A stretch of 64,000 nucleotides of DNA from positions 227,534 to 291,533 of the forward strand of contig NZ_JABXKL010000080.1 of assembly GCF_017114995.1 (NCBI RefSeq), given 5' to 3'. This stretch comes from Nostoc sp. NMS9 (GTDB lineage: Bacteria > Cyanobacteriota > Cyanobacteriia > Cyanobacteriales > Nostocaceae). The position numbers and the translations under genes are program-made. The notes beneath the pieces were generated by a model. The model did not search any database. It saw only the letters and a list, made by a program, of their open reading frames with translations, and was not told the DNA's origin. Below, piece by piece: positions 1 to 8,828 of the stretch. The first letter of the stretch is position 1. Each line of letters begins with the position of its first letter.

Positions 1-270
1 GCTAATCAGTATGCCAAGGTGAAGACTGCCTTAACAGGAAGTGATGACATATATCAGTTACGTTCCGCTTTGGGGGATGTGCAAACGGGTATTGGCGATA
101 TAGGTAATTTGTCTGCCACGTTTACTGACCCAGTAGCAACTGCTATTTTCAAACAAATTTACCAGGATTTATTGAAATCTGAACAGCAATTAGTAGAGTT
201 GTATAAAGGGCGGACAACCGCTCAGGTTCAGCCTCCTAAGCCGACGACTGGGGCAGCTATATCAATGTAA
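1..270 (+). CDS. hypothetical protein, 5'-truncated by the window edge
   Basis: The reading frame is open from the first base to a TAA at 268-270, so the gene very probably begins before the window; the GTG at 19 is the only candidate start inside it. The visible C-terminal 89 residues are soluble and rich in helix-forming residues (a segment around FKQIYQDLLKSEQQLVELY suggests an amphipathic helix) and end in a Pro/Thr-rich tail. I do not recognise the family. It lies 5' to an SRPBCC membrane protein on the same strand, with a gap of about 135 bp. Confidence 0.55.
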   Translation, partial: ANQYAKVKTALTGSDDIYQLRSALGDVQTGIGDIGNLSATFTDPVATAIFKQIYQDLLKSEQQLVELYKGRTTAQVQPPKPTTGAAISM

Positions 271-406
271 CAAACTGTAACAAACTGATTTAAACATCTG
301 GTTAAAAAGAATGTGTAGAGATGTAGCAGTCCTACGTCTCTACAAAAGTTCTGGATAACGCATATTTAATTTCTGGAGTTATCTACTGTAATGGAGAAAT
401 AAAAAA

Positions 407-1105
407 GTGGCTTCGACATCAGACGATAAACTAAGTACCAGTCAGGGTGAAGCTAGTGAAGTAGAGCGTTGGGCATCTCTTATCGGTGGCGGTGCTATGG
501 TGCTGATGGGTTTAAAGCGAGGTTCTTTGCGGGGAGCGCTGACGGCTTTGGCTGGTGGTGGTTTGATTTATCAAGGCGCAACTAAACAAAGTACAATCCA
601 GCAAGCACAGGAAGCAATAGGGATAAATCAACCGATCAAAGTTGAAAAGACGGTAACAATTAATAAATCGGCAGAAGAATTGTATCGTTTTTGGCATAAC
701 TTTGAGAATTTGCCCACCTTTATGAAGCATCTCAAGTCTGTCAAAGTGTATAACGAAAAACGTTCTCATTGGATTGCCAATGCACCCTTGGGTAACAGTG
801 TGGAATGGGATGCAGATATTCTCGAAGATCGGGAAAATGAGTTTATTTCTTGGGCTTCTGTCGAAGGTGCAGATGTTGATAATTCTGGTTTTGTCCGCTT
901 CAAAAAAGCACCAGGCGATCGCGGCACAGAAGTAAAGATTGTCTTGGAGTATAACCCACCAGGTGGAGCATTGGCTGCTACCGTAGCTAAACTTTTCGGT
1001 GAAGAACCAGAACAGCAAATTGGTGATGAATTGCGCCGCTTCAAGATGCTAATGGAAGCAGGCGAAATTGCCACCACCGAAGGTCAATCAAGTGGACGCA
1101 AGTAG
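407..1105 (+). CDS. SRPBCC (cyclase/dehydrase-like) protein with N-terminal membrane anchor
   Basis: A 232-residue protein. Residues about 20-60 form a glycine-rich hydrophobic pair of segments of the DUF2892/YgaP-like kind (ERWASLIGGGAMVLMG and ALTALAGGGLIYQG). Residues about 78-215 match the START/SRPBCC fold: VEKTVTINKSAEELYRFW at the start, a central WDADILEDRENEFISW, and a C-terminal helix after GGALAATVAKLFGEEPEQQI. This family binds a lipid or hydrophobic ligand; the substrate here is unknown. The start is a GTG at 407, preceded by GGAG about ten bases upstream. The next sequence downstream is a relic of an alcohol dehydrogenase. Such proteins sit near stress genes in many Nostoc genomes, so a stress role is an inference. 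Confidence 0.8.
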   Translation: MASTSDDKLSTSQGEASEVERWASLIGGGAMVLMGLKRGSLRGALTALAGGGLIYQGATKQSTIQQAQEAIGINQPIKVEKTVTINKSAEELYRFWHNFENLPTFMKHLKSVKVYNEKRSHWIANAPLGNSVEWDADILEDRENEFISWASVEGADVDNSGFVRFKKAPGDRGTEVKIVLEYNPPGGALAATVAKLFGEEPEQQIGDELRRFKMLMEAGEIATTEGQSSGRK

Positions 1106-1122
1106 TTTCCATGATTAGCGCC

Positions 1123-1342
1123 AAAAAAGGGATTGATCGCGATCGCTTTCCCAAACGCCTGAAAATGGCGAAAAAGTTTGCCAAAGCAGAAGTGATTAAC
1201 TTACGAAGAAGTTAATGCTGGCGAAGCGTTGAAACAGATAACTGGTGGCTATGGCATCGATGCTGTTGGTATAGAAGTCCATCACATTTTTCAACAAAAA
1301 AAGGATAACTCTATCAAAGTTATTCTTAAACCTGAATGGTGA
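1123..1342 (+). pseudogene. zinc alcohol dehydrogenase relic (C-terminal fragments)
   Basis: Translation gives RLKMAKKFAKAEVIN, then after one extra T near 1201 the frame moves to YEEVNAGEALKQITGG. It then jumps from IEVHH straight to IFQQKKDNSIKVILKP and a TGA at 1340-1342. These pieces match the intact dehydrogenase at 1968-3137 (RLQMAKEYGKAEVLN, YEEVDVGEALKEMTGG, IFKEKKDNCIKVVLKP) in the same order. The N-terminal two thirds and the piece between VGMEAH and IFKEK are missing. It is therefore a decayed paralogue with a frameshift and a large internal deletion. Confidence 0.85.
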
Positions 1343-1397
1343 ACAGTCATTTAAGGTTTTGAATTGTACACCCAACATAATGCAATTGAGGTTTTTT

Positions 1398-1787
1398 ATG
1401 AATCGAGTAATTTCATGGCTACGAAATATTCGCATTTCTCAAATCGTTGTAGTTTTCCTCGTAGGATTTATGTTCTTACTGGGTCAGGCTTTTAGCTACA
1501 CTAACATAGCACTGGCTGACGTTAAAACTCCAGAGGGTACTTATTACAAAGGAACACCAAATGAGCAAGGTGAAATTAGAAACGATACCCAAATCAATAA
1601 TACCCAAAAATCACAAAACCCAATCAAAAGCACTGTTGATAATATCCGCGAAAAGTTAAACTTGGATGAAAAACCTCCTGAAGCAACAAAAGAGTTTTTT
1701 GATCCTACTACAAACAGAACCGGAGATGAAACTTCATCATTTACTAAAAGTAGAGAAGGTTATTATCGGACTCCTTCTAGCAACTAA
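1398..1787 (+). CDS. hypothetical exported or membrane-anchored small protein
   Basis: A 129-residue protein starting at ATG 1398, chosen because GAGG lies seven bases upstream; an in-frame ATG further 5' (1359) has no such site. Residues about 12-37 form a strong hydrophobic segment (IVVVFLVGFMFLLGQAFSY) ending near ALAD, which fits a signal peptide or anchor. The rest is hydrophilic and low in complexity, with many Asn, Thr, Lys and Glu and no cysteine. I do not recognise a family; the periplasm or thylakoid lumen is the likely location. It lies between the dehydrogenase relic and the intact dehydrogenase. Confidence 0.6.
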   Translation: MNRVISWLRNIRISQIVVVFLVGFMFLLGQAFSYTNIALADVKTPEGTYYKGTPNEQGEIRNDTQINNTQKSQNPIKSTVDNIREKLNLDEKPPEATKEFFDPTTNRTGDETSSFTKSREGYYRTPSSN

Positions 1788-1967
1788 CTGATAGGTAGCA
1801 GCTAGACAGTTAACAAATTTTGGGTCGAGATTGTTGACTCATATATTGTTGAATAACTTTTTAGCGGTTACTGAGACGCGATAGTTATCGCGTCTCAAAA
1901 TCAAGTTAAATTTAGTATTTATCTTGATATGAATGCTCCAGAAATTATAACTAAGGACTAAATAATT

Positions 1968-3137
1968 ATGAAAGCAGTTTGCTGGCATGGAGCAAATGAT
2001 GTGCGGGTAGAAACGGTTCCTGACCCCAAAATTCTTAACCCGCGTGATGCGATTATTAAAATTACTTCCACAGCAATTTGTGGATCTGATTTGCATATTT
2101 ACAATGGCTACATCCCTTCAATGGAAAAGGGTGACATCCTTGGCCATGAATTCATGGGGGAAGTTGTAGAACTTGGAAGTGCAGTTAAAAATGTGAATAT
2201 AGGCGATCGCGTGGTTGTTCCCTTCACCATCTCCTGCGGTAACTGCTTTTTCTGCAATCGGGATTTATGGTCGTTGTGCGATAACTCTAACCCCAATGGT
2301 TGGTTAGTAGAAAAGCAAATGGGCTATTCGCCATCAGGTCTATTTGGCTACTCTCATTTATTCGGCGGTTATGCTGGTGGTCAAGCAGAGTATGCACGAG
2401 TGCCCTTTGCCGATGTCGGCTTGTTCAAAATCCCCGATGGTTTAACGGATGAGCAAGTACTATTTTTAACAGACATTTTCCCCACAGGCTATATGGCAGC
2501 TGAGAACTGCAACATCCAACCCGGTGATATTGTCGCCGTTTGGGGTTGTGGTCCTGTCGGACAATTTGCTATCAGAAGCGCATATATGCTAGGTGCAGAA
2601 CGTGTAATCGCCTTTGACCGCATTCCCGAACGTCTGCAAATGGCTAAAGAATACGGCAAAGCTGAAGTTCTCAACTACGAAGAAGTAGATGTAGGCGAAG
2701 CACTCAAAGAAATGACTGGTGGTCGTGGCCCCGATGCTTGCATTGATGCAGTGGGAATGGAAGCACATGGCACAGATTTTATGGCGATGTACGATCAGGT
2801 AAAGCAAGCAGTACGTCTAGAAACAGACCGTCCAACGGCATTACGACAAGTAATTGTGTCTTGTCGGAAAGGTGGTCACGTATCAATTCCGGGTGTATAT
2901 GGTGGCTTCGTAGATAAAGTGCCGATGGGTGCTGCGATGAACAAGGGCCTAACCTTGAAAATGGGACAAACACACGTCCACAAGTATCTAAAACCTTTGC
3001 TAGAACACATCCAAAACGGTGATATCGATCCAACATTTATCATTACTCACAGCTTACCTCTAGAACAAGCGCCCCACGGCTACGAAATTTTTAAGGAGAA
3101 GAAAGATAACTGCATCAAAGTTGTACTCAAACCTTAA
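1968..3137 (+). CDS. zinc-dependent alcohol/formaldehyde dehydrogenase family protein
   Basis: A 389-residue medium-chain dehydrogenase that would oxidise an alcohol or hemithioacetal with NAD(P). Catalytic zinc ligands are visible at C38 (ICGSD) and H60-E61 (GHEFMG). The structural zinc lobe is C90, C93, C96 and C104 (CGNCFFC...C). The Rossmann motif is WGCGPVGQFA near residue 180. The long form with an insertion after residue 270 resembles the glutathione-independent formaldehyde dehydrogenase-like branch, but the substrate cannot be read from the sequence. A broken copy of the same gene lies 600 bp upstream, and a cupin gene follows 120 bp downstream. Confidence 0.88.
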   Translation: MKAVCWHGANDVRVETVPDPKILNPRDAIIKITSTAICGSDLHIYNGYIPSMEKGDILGHEFMGEVVELGSAVKNVNIGDRVVVPFTISCGNCFFCNRDLWSLCDNSNPNGWLVEKQMGYSPSGLFGYSHLFGGYAGGQAEYARVPFADVGLFKIPDGLTDEQVLFLTDIFPTGYMAAENCNIQPGDIVAVWGCGPVGQFAIRSAYMLGAERVIAFDRIPERLQMAKEYGKAEVLNYEEVDVGEALKEMTGGRGPDACIDAVGMEAHGTDFMAMYDQVKQAVRLETDRPTALRQVIVSCRKGGHVSIPGVYGGFVDKVPMGAAMNKGLTLKMGQTHVHKYLKPLLEHIQNGDIDPTFIITHSLPLEQAPHGYEIFKEKKDNCIKVVLKP

Positions 3138-3146
3138 TGGGGAGTG

Positions 3147-3224
3147 AAGATGAGGGAGATGAGGGAGATGAGGGAGATGAGGGAGACTAGGAAAATAACC
3201 TATGCCCAATGCCCAATGCCCAAT
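3147..3224 (+). repeat. short tandem repeats (9-mer and 7-mer)
   Basis: Four to five copies of a 9-base unit ATGAGGGAG run from about 3149 to 3186, followed at 3201-3222 by three copies of the 7-base unit GCCCAAT. Such simple intergenic repeats recur in this window (15.4, 26.5, 29.2 and 59.8 kb) and are typical of filamentous cyanobacteria. Confidence 0.8.
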
Positions 3225-3257
3225 TTCCAAAGTTAAAACTATAAAGAGGCAAAAAAT

Positions 3258-3599
3258 ATGTCTGATACAACCGTTAACAAAGTAGACTCTAGTCATTCTC
3301 CAAAAGGCCAACTTGGTCAAAAATATCTTGCATCTGGCAAAAGTATTTCCATGCGTCTGTGGGAAAATGAACAACCGAACGAATCTAAAGAGCCAACAGC
3401 ACGAGAATATGAAACTGTTGGTTATGTAATCAATGGTCGTGCAGAATTACATATTGAAGGGCAAACGATTTTACTAGAACCTGGGAGTTCTTGGATAGTA
3501 CCAAAAGGAGCCAGCCACACTTATAAAATTCTAGAATCATTTACTGCTGTTGAAGCAACCAGTCCACCCGCTCAAGTTCACGGGCGAGATGAAAACTGA
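3258..3599 (+). CDS. cupin domain protein
   Basis: A 113-residue single-domain cupin. The beta-barrel is seen from about residue 48 (YETVGYVINGRAELHIEGQ) through LEPGSSWIVPKGASHTYKI. The second cupin motif keeps the P and H (PKGASH), while the usual HxH of the first motif is not obvious, so metal binding is uncertain. AAGAGG lies upstream of the ATG at a good distance. It follows the alcohol dehydrogenase and may be co-transcribed, but tandem repeats separate them. The specific function is unknown. Confidence 0.75.
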   Translation: MSDTTVNKVDSSHSPKGQLGQKYLASGKSISMRLWENEQPNESKEPTAREYETVGYVINGRAELHIEGQTILLEPGSSWIVPKGASHTYKILESFTAVEATSPPAQVHGRDEN

Positions 3600-3999
3600 T
3601 TTGCAATTATTTGAAATTTGGCGATCGCTAAAAACTTATAGCCACTTTCAATAACATAGACTATAAAGCGGAATGGCACTAAGAAAAGCTATAAGGTTTG
3701 CGGAATAAGGACTACAGCTTTAATTCCCTCTTCCGTAGTAATGGCATGATTCAGGCGATGCCTTCTCTTCTCCTGTCGGAGACGCTGCGCGAACGAGAGG
3801 CTTCGCCAACGGCAACATCTTCTCTTCGAGACGCTGCGCGAACGACGAACACACCAGTGCTGGCGATTGCCATGACTTTGAATTGGTGTTACATCAGAGG
3901 TTGAGCAATACACGCTCTCAAAGCTGCTCTTGAAAGTCAAGAATAATTGTGGTATTGGGTAAATGATATTACACAGCAAAACGTTCTTGGTTCAGGGGA
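3600..3999. repeat. gene-free interval with dispersed cyanobacterial repeat
   Basis: No convincing gene. Between about 3763 and 3850 there are two near copies of a repeat containing GAGACGCTGCGCGAACGA, each beginning with TCTCTTC. The same sequence family (AGCGTCTC..., GCTACGC...) is seen again near 9350 and 28400. Short open frames on both strands here are made by the repeat itself. Confidence 0.55.
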
Positions 4000-5571
4000 A
4001 TGGTAATTAAAAACCAATATGACTACATTGTGATTGGTGCAGGTTCGGCAGGCTGCGTTGTCGCCAACCGTCTGACAGAAGAACCTGAAACCACTGTGTT
4101 GTTACTCGAAGCAGGTAAAGAGGATACAAAACCGGAGATTCAAATCCCGTCGGAATGTACAAACCTACCAGGCTCCGAGGTGGACTGGGGCTATTTCTCT
4201 GAACCAGAACCCTACCTCAATAACCGCAAAATCTTTTGTCCCCGTGGCAAAGTCTTGGGCGGCAGCAGTTCGATTAATTTCATGACTTATATTCGAGGCA
4301 ATTATCACGATTATAACCACTGGAGGGAATTGGGGAATCCCGGTTGGAGTTACCAGGATATATTGCCCTATTTCAAAAAATCTGAGAACCAGCAACGAGG
4401 TGTTTCCGAATACCACGGTGTAGATGGCGAGTTGAGCGTGACCGATGTCATTTCCCCATCTGCAATATCCCAACGATTTGTAGATGCATGTGTGACAATG
4501 GGTTATGACGAAAATCCTGATTTCAACGGAATGCAGCAGTCAGGTGCGGGACCTTTTCAGGTGACTATCAAGGATGGTAAACGACACAGTACTGCTGCTG
4601 CATTCCTGGTGCCAATTCTCAAGCGTCCCAATTTGACAACAATGACTGGAGCGTTAGTGACTCGGTTGCTTTTTGAGGGAACTTGCACTGTTGGGGTGGA
4701 ATATCTGCACGAGAGCATACTGCACCAGGTCAGGGTCAACAAAGAGGTGATTTTAAGTGCTGGCGCGTTCGATTCGCCCAAACTGCTGATGCTTTCCGGC
4801 ATTGGCAATGCAGAGTACCTGCAAGCAATGGGAATTCCGGTCGTTGTTGATTTACCAGGTGTCGGACAAAACCTCCAAGACCACGTTTGCGTTCCTGTGC
4901 CATACGAGGCGACTCAGGATTTACACAGTAATGGCATCGCTGAAACTGGATTGTTTTTGCATAGCGAGGGTCATCTAGACGCTGCGCCAGATTTAGAGCT
5001 GATCTTCGCTCCCATTTTGAGGGTACCTCCTAGCTATCCCAACTCTGGTTTAGGTTTCACGGGTATAATCGTTTTGACTCATCCCCAAAACGTTGGCAGT
5101 ATCAGTTTGCGCTCATCTGATCCCAAAGATACACCAATGATTTGGCTGAACTATCTGCAAAGTCAATCCGATGTGCAAAAGCTAGTTGACGGGATTAAAT
5201 TAATACGCAAATTGTTTCATACTAGTGCCTTTGATGAGTTTCGAGGCAGAGAAGTTGCGCCTGGTGCCGATGTGACTAGCGATGAAGCACTCGTTGCTTA
5301 CATCCGAGAAGTTTGCGGTACTGTGTATCATCCTATCGGCACCTGCAAAATGGGAACTGACCCAATGGCGGTTGTAGACCCCGAACTACGGGTACATGGG
5401 GTTAAAGGGTTGCGTGTCGTCGATGCCTCAATTATGCCAACTTTAATCACGGGACATACGAACGCGCCGACAATTATGATCGGCGAAAAAGCAGCCGATT
5501 TAATTAAAGCCACTCTTCGCGTTTCACAGCAAGTAACTTTCAAGAAACACATTGGGTGGGGTAAGAAATAG
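4000..5571 (+). CDS. GMC family FAD oxidoreductase (choline dehydrogenase-like)
   Basis: A 523-residue flavoprotein. The FAD dinucleotide-binding site is at the N-terminus (DYIVIGAGSAGCVVANRL, residues 7-24), and the GMC signature GGSSSINFMTYIRGN lies near residues 87-101. The C-terminal catalytic region has YHPIGTCKMG with the active-site His, followed by ITGHTNAPTIMIG with the second H/N pair. Length and motifs fit alcohol- or choline-dehydrogenase-like members, which oxidise a primary alcohol to an aldehyde and pass electrons to a quinone or O2. The substrate is unknown. The ATG at 4000 follows AGGGGA almost without spacing, so the exact start is uncertain. Confidence 0.85.
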   Translation: MVIKNQYDYIVIGAGSAGCVVANRLTEEPETTVLLLEAGKEDTKPEIQIPSECTNLPGSEVDWGYFSEPEPYLNNRKIFCPRGKVLGGSSSINFMTYIRGNYHDYNHWRELGNPGWSYQDILPYFKKSENQQRGVSEYHGVDGELSVTDVISPSAISQRFVDACVTMGYDENPDFNGMQQSGAGPFQVTIKDGKRHSTAAAFLVPILKRPNLTTMTGALVTRLLFEGTCTVGVEYLHESILHQVRVNKEVILSAGAFDSPKLLMLSGIGNAEYLQAMGIPVVVDLPGVGQNLQDHVCVPVPYEATQDLHSNGIAETGLFLHSEGHLDAAPDLELIFAPILRVPPSYPNSGLGFTGIIVLTHPQNVGSISLRSSDPKDTPMIWLNYLQSQSDVQKLVDGIKLIRKLFHTSAFDEFRGREVAPGADVTSDEALVAYIREVCGTVYHPIGTCKMGTDPMAVVDPELRVHGVKGLRVVDASIMPTLITGHTNAPTIMIGEKAADLIKATLRVSQQVTFKKHIGWGKK

Positions 5572-5976
5572 GAATTTGACTTTTCACGGGATATGGAAAA
5601 GACAAAGTAGTTCGCGAATATTGGGGCTTTGTTGGCGAATTCTTTGAAGTCAAAATTAGACAGCTATTGCTGCGAAGCGAGAAATACTCTTGCCAAAATT
5701 ATTAGCTTGGATCCACCATTGCCAAACTATTGTTACAGAGAAGCAAGCTACGCATCTTGTTTGCTGTTGGTGCAGCTCTCATAAAGAAGTTCAAATCACT
5801 AAATAAAGCATATTTAGTGTGGTGTTTCACTGTTTATATTCTGATGACTGACGCCTTAATTCTATTTTGAGAATTATAGATAAGACTTATGGCATAAATC
5901 TTCTGATAGAGAGACATAACAAGATGAAATTGTATTCTATTAACAATGTCTTTTTAGAGAAAATGCTTGTAAGAAA
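5572..5976. other. degraded gene-free interval
   Basis: There is no intact gene. One stretch (about 5584-5660, + strand) reads TGYGKDKVVREYWGFVGEFF, which looks like a protein fragment, but I cannot assign it. The remainder is AT-rich and interrupted in all frames. It lies directly upstream of the molybdoenzyme relic, so it may hold further unrecognisable debris of that locus. Confidence 0.35.
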
Positions 5977-6321
5977 GTATGGTTTATTCAACAGGTTTCT
6001 CTAGGTGCAACCCATGATGGCAAATTGACTGCTCTGCGACACGCCGGGACTTCACAGACTTCAACTTTCGATGAATTTATCGAAGCGCGTGCAGATGCCA
6101 AGCCTGGAGACGAACAAAAGAATGTACCAGTGAATGCAGACGTTCCTGATATTGAGGTATTGTTTGTGGATGAACACGATCCACATATCAACCCGCTTGG
6201 GTGTCAAGGGAATTGGTGAAATTGGGATTACCGCAACTGCGGCGGCGATCGCTAACGCTGTCTATCATGCCACGGGTAAGCGTGTCCGCGATTTGCCAAT
6301 TACCTTAGACAAACTTTTGTA
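5977..6321 (+). pseudogene. xanthine dehydrogenase-type molybdopterin-binding subunit, relic
   Basis: The first part reads QQVSLGATHDGKLTALRHAGTSQTSTFDEFIE, typical of the large molybdenum subunit of the YagR/PaoC xanthine dehydrogenase family. It jumps, with hundreds of residues missing, to the extreme C-terminus: VPDIEVLFVDEHDPHINPLG. An extra T at about 6202 then shifts the frame into VKGIGEIGITATAAAIANAV and RDLPITLDKLL, ending at a TAG at 6319-6321. Large internal deletion and frameshift make it non-functional. The orphan xdhC and MobA-like genes at 9.6-11.4 kb are accessory factors for this enzyme family. Confidence 0.85.
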
Positions 6322-6388
6322 GACATGGCGATCGCGCTTATTTTTCATTCAACGTTTCAAAATATAGCTTTATCCAAGGAGAACAATT

Positions 6389-7072
6389 ATGTCCAACTTC
6401 AAAATATATTCTACTGGTATAGTAGCGATCGCCTTGTCTCTGGCAACTGGTTGCACACCAACTACGCCCCATGACGACAATATATCTGAAGCTCCACCTG
6501 CTCAATCTGTGCAAACGACAGAGAGTCCATCTCCAACTGCATCACCAACTACACCAGGGCAAAATAGCCTCAGTTATTCAGACAGACAGTTTATCAATGA
6601 AGCTGCTCAAGGTGGTTTAGCAGAAGTCCAACTAGGACAACTAGCATCACAACGTGGAGCTAGCAATGCGGTAAAACAGTATGGACAGCGTATGGTTCAA
6701 GATCATACCCTGGTAAACAATCAACTCAAACAGTTGGCGACTCAAAAAGGTGTAACCCTGCCAACTCGTCTCGACAGAAAAAATAAGCAAATCCAGCAAA
6801 GCTTATCCAAACTTTCTGGTGCTAAATTTGATCGCCAATATTTGAATCATATGCTTCAAGATCATGAAAAGGATGTCTCTGCATTTCAAACTGAAGCTGA
6901 ACAGGGACAAGATCCAGAAGTGAAAGCATTTGCGGCTCAAAGTCTACCAATCCTCCAAGAACACCTGCAACAGGTTCGTTCCCTTGTTAATTCTGGAAGT
7001 TCAACTAGCACCTCCACTCCAACTAGCACCTCCACTCCAACTAGCACCTCCACTCCAACTAGTACTCCCTAA
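6389..7072 (+). CDS. DUF4142 domain lipoprotein with repetitive C-terminus
   Basis: A 227-residue exported protein. The signal peptide ends in a lipobox (LATGC, Cys22), then a Ser/Thr/Pro linker (residues about 25-60). Residues about 62-200 form a DUF4142 four-helix ferritin-like domain (SDRQFINEAAQGGLAEVQLGQLA, MVQDHTLVNNQLKQLA, YLNHMLQDHEKDVSAF). The C-terminal 22 residues are copies of TSTSTP encoded by an 18-bp tandem DNA repeat. The function of DUF4142 proteins is not established; many are stress-induced cell-envelope proteins. A clear AAGGAG site precedes the ATG. Confidence 0.82.
   Translation: MSNFKIYSTGIVAIALSLATGCTPTTPHDDNISEAPPAQSVQTTESPSPTASPTTPGQNSLSYSDRQFINEAAQGGLAEVQLGQLASQRGASNAVKQYGQRMVQDHTLVNNQLKQLATQKGVTLPTRLDRKNKQIQQSLSKLSGAKFDRQYLNHMLQDHEKDVSAFQTEAEQGQDPEVKAFAAQSLPILQEHLQQVRSLVNSGSSTSTSTPTSTSTPTSTSTPTSTP
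7006..7069 (+). repeat. 18-bp tandem repeat inside the DUF4142 gene
   Basis: The unit AACTAGCACCTCCACTCC is repeated about three and a half times, coding for a TSTSTP periodic tail. Copies are nearly identical, and the last one ends ACTAGTACTCCC. Confidence 0.85.
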
Positions 7073-7508
7073 TATCATGTCCGGGTAATTAGTTACAAAG
7101 TGTAGCTTTGGCTCTTGAGGGTTGACCAGAGGCAGAGCATCTGGGAATGAGATGACAACGCATCATGAGCGTCCATAAAAGCTTCGGCAGTATGGCTTGG
7201 GGTTTTCCCCGAAGTTATGCTGCCCTGGATCTGGGGAGGTTGGGGAAAAGGAGTCTAATATCAGCGTTGCATGAAGGAATTAGATAATTTATTTCTTGGA
7301 GTCCTCTAAGTAAAGTTTTGCGTAAAAGCGTAGTGTTTTTAATTGCAAAGAAAGGTATTAGCATTGTTAGGCGACACAATGGCATTGTCAGGCGACACAA
7401 TGGCATTGTTAGGCAACACAATGGCATTGCAGGGTATTCCTAAATTGAATTTGCTACAAATTGCTGTACTCAATCCAAAATTTCATCATTAAGAATTAAG
7501 AAACCACG
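7073..7508. other. gene-free interval
   Basis: Nothing coding is recognised. The 3' third holds the 21-bp tandem repeat listed separately. The remainder shows no hairpin-plus-T-run terminator that I can identify. Confidence 0.5.
7361..7429. repeat. 21-bp tandem repeat, about 3.3 copies
   Basis: Units 7361-7381, 7382-7402 and 7403-7423 share the pattern GCATTGTTAGGCGACACAAT plus G, with single C/T and G/A differences, followed by a partial GCATTG. It lies about 80 bp upstream of the Gfo/Idh/MocA gene. There are no spacers, so it is not a CRISPR. Confidence 0.9.
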
Positions 7509-8828
7509 ATGCCTGAATTGTTTAAAGGAAAAATTTCTCGCCGTCAGATTCTGACTACAGGTGGGTTAGGAGCCATTTCAGCCGCCGCAATTGGTAGTAT
7601 GGGCGAAGAGGTTACTGCTCAACAACCAACTGGGCAAGCAACCCCACGCGGAGGCCCGTTACCGCCTCAGATTGAGTTTCCACCCATCTCAGAAAAAACT
7701 GAGGTTGAGACAGGGGGGCCACCAACTGCATTACCTCCAGAGCGACGCTTAGGATTTGCGATCGTTGGACTTGGCAGACTGACATTAGAAGAAATCATGC
7801 CTGCGTTTGCAGAATGTAAACTAGCAAAGCCAACTGCATTAGTTAGTGGTGATGCTGCTAAAGCCAATCAAGTTGCACAGCAGTATGGCATTAAACCGCA
7901 AAACGTCTACAACTATCAGAATTACGACAATCTCCGCAACAATCCAGACGTTGATGTGATTTATATTGTACTGCCTAACAGTATGCACCGGGAATATACG
8001 GTGCGTGGTGCGAAAGCTGGGAAGCACATTCTGTGTGAAAAGCCAATGGCAACCACAGTCGAAGATGCTCAACAGATGATCGACGCGTGCAAACAAGCCG
8101 ATCGCAAGCTGATGATTGCTTATCGCTGCCAATATGAGCCACACCATCGTGCCATGATTCAGATGATCCGTAGCAAAGAATTGGGAACTGTGAAGGTGAT
8201 TCAGGCAGATAACGGACAAAACCAGGGAGGTGACTTAAATCAATGGCGATTGAAACGCGCCTTAGCTGGAGGTGGCTCTTTACCGGATGTGGGAATTTAT
8301 TGCTTGAATGCAACTCGTTATTTAACAGGAGAGGAACCGATCGCAATTAGCGCCCAAATCTTCAGCACTCCTGGCGATCCTCGCTTCAAAGAAGTTGAAG
8401 AAAGTGTCACCTTCCAGCTGCGGTTTCCCAGTGGGATACTAGGGATTTGCTCCACTAGCTACGGCTTCCACGAAGCGCGTCGATTCCGCGTTTTCGGCTC
8501 TGATGCTTGGGCGCAACTCGATCCGGGGTTTTCCTATAACGGTTTGCGGATGATGATTTCGCGCAAATCGCCCACCAATAGCATGGCAGAAAACATCAGC
8601 GAAGTGCGGATAGGTGAGAAAAATCAGTTTGCCTTAGAAATCGATCACATGGCAGATTGTGTGATTCAAAACAAGCAACCTCATACCCCTGGTGAAGAAG
8701 GTTTGCAAGACCAAAGACTAATAACCGTGATTTACGAAGCCGCACAAACAGGCAAAACGATCGCTCTACCTCGTGTGTCATCAGGATTGGATGTCACTCG
8801 TGGCCCTGCTCCTCGAATGCTGAAGTGA
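7509..8828 (+). CDS. Tat-exported Gfo/Idh/MocA family oxidoreductase
   Basis: A 439-residue NAD(P)-dependent oxidoreductase, probably acting on a sugar or sugar derivative. The N-terminus carries a twin-arginine signal (SRRQILTTGGLGAISAAAIG, residues 10-29), then a Pro/Gly-rich linker. The Rossmann domain starts at FAIVGLGRL (about residue 83), with the catalytic-lysine signature EKPMATT near residue 178. The C-terminal alpha/beta domain contains GGGSLPDVGIY. Export through Tat with a bound cofactor recalls periplasmic glucose-fructose oxidoreductase, but the substrate is not readable. The gene stands alone between repeat-rich intervals. Confidence 0.85.
   Translation: MPELFKGKISRRQILTTGGLGAISAAAIGSMGEEVTAQQPTGQATPRGGPLPPQIEFPPISEKTEVETGGPPTALPPERRLGFAIVGLGRLTLEEIMPAFAECKLAKPTALVSGDAAKANQVAQQYGIKPQNVYNYQNYDNLRNNPDVDVIYIVLPNSMHREYTVRGAKAGKHILCEKPMATTVEDAQQMIDACKQADRKLMIAYRCQYEPHHRAMIQMIRSKELGTVKVIQADNGQNQGGDLNQWRLKRALAGGGSLPDVGIYCLNATRYLTGEEPIAISAQIFSTPGDPRFKEVEESVTFQLRFPSGILGICSTSYGFHEARRFRVFGSDAWAQLDPGFSYNGLRMMISRKSPTNSMAENISEVRIGEKNQFALEIDHMADCVIQNKQPHTPGEEGLQDQRLITVIYEAAQTGKTIALPRVSSGLDVTRGPAPRMLK

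Noticed and set aside
512..1018. Open frame of 168 codons on the - strand across the SRPBCC gene
   Set aside because: It is antisense to a gene with clear domains, has no ribosome site and no recognisable protein features.
3689..3979. Open frame of 96 codons on the - strand after the cupin gene
   Set aside because: Its middle is the dispersed GACGCTGCGCGAACG repeat, and no protein family is suggested.
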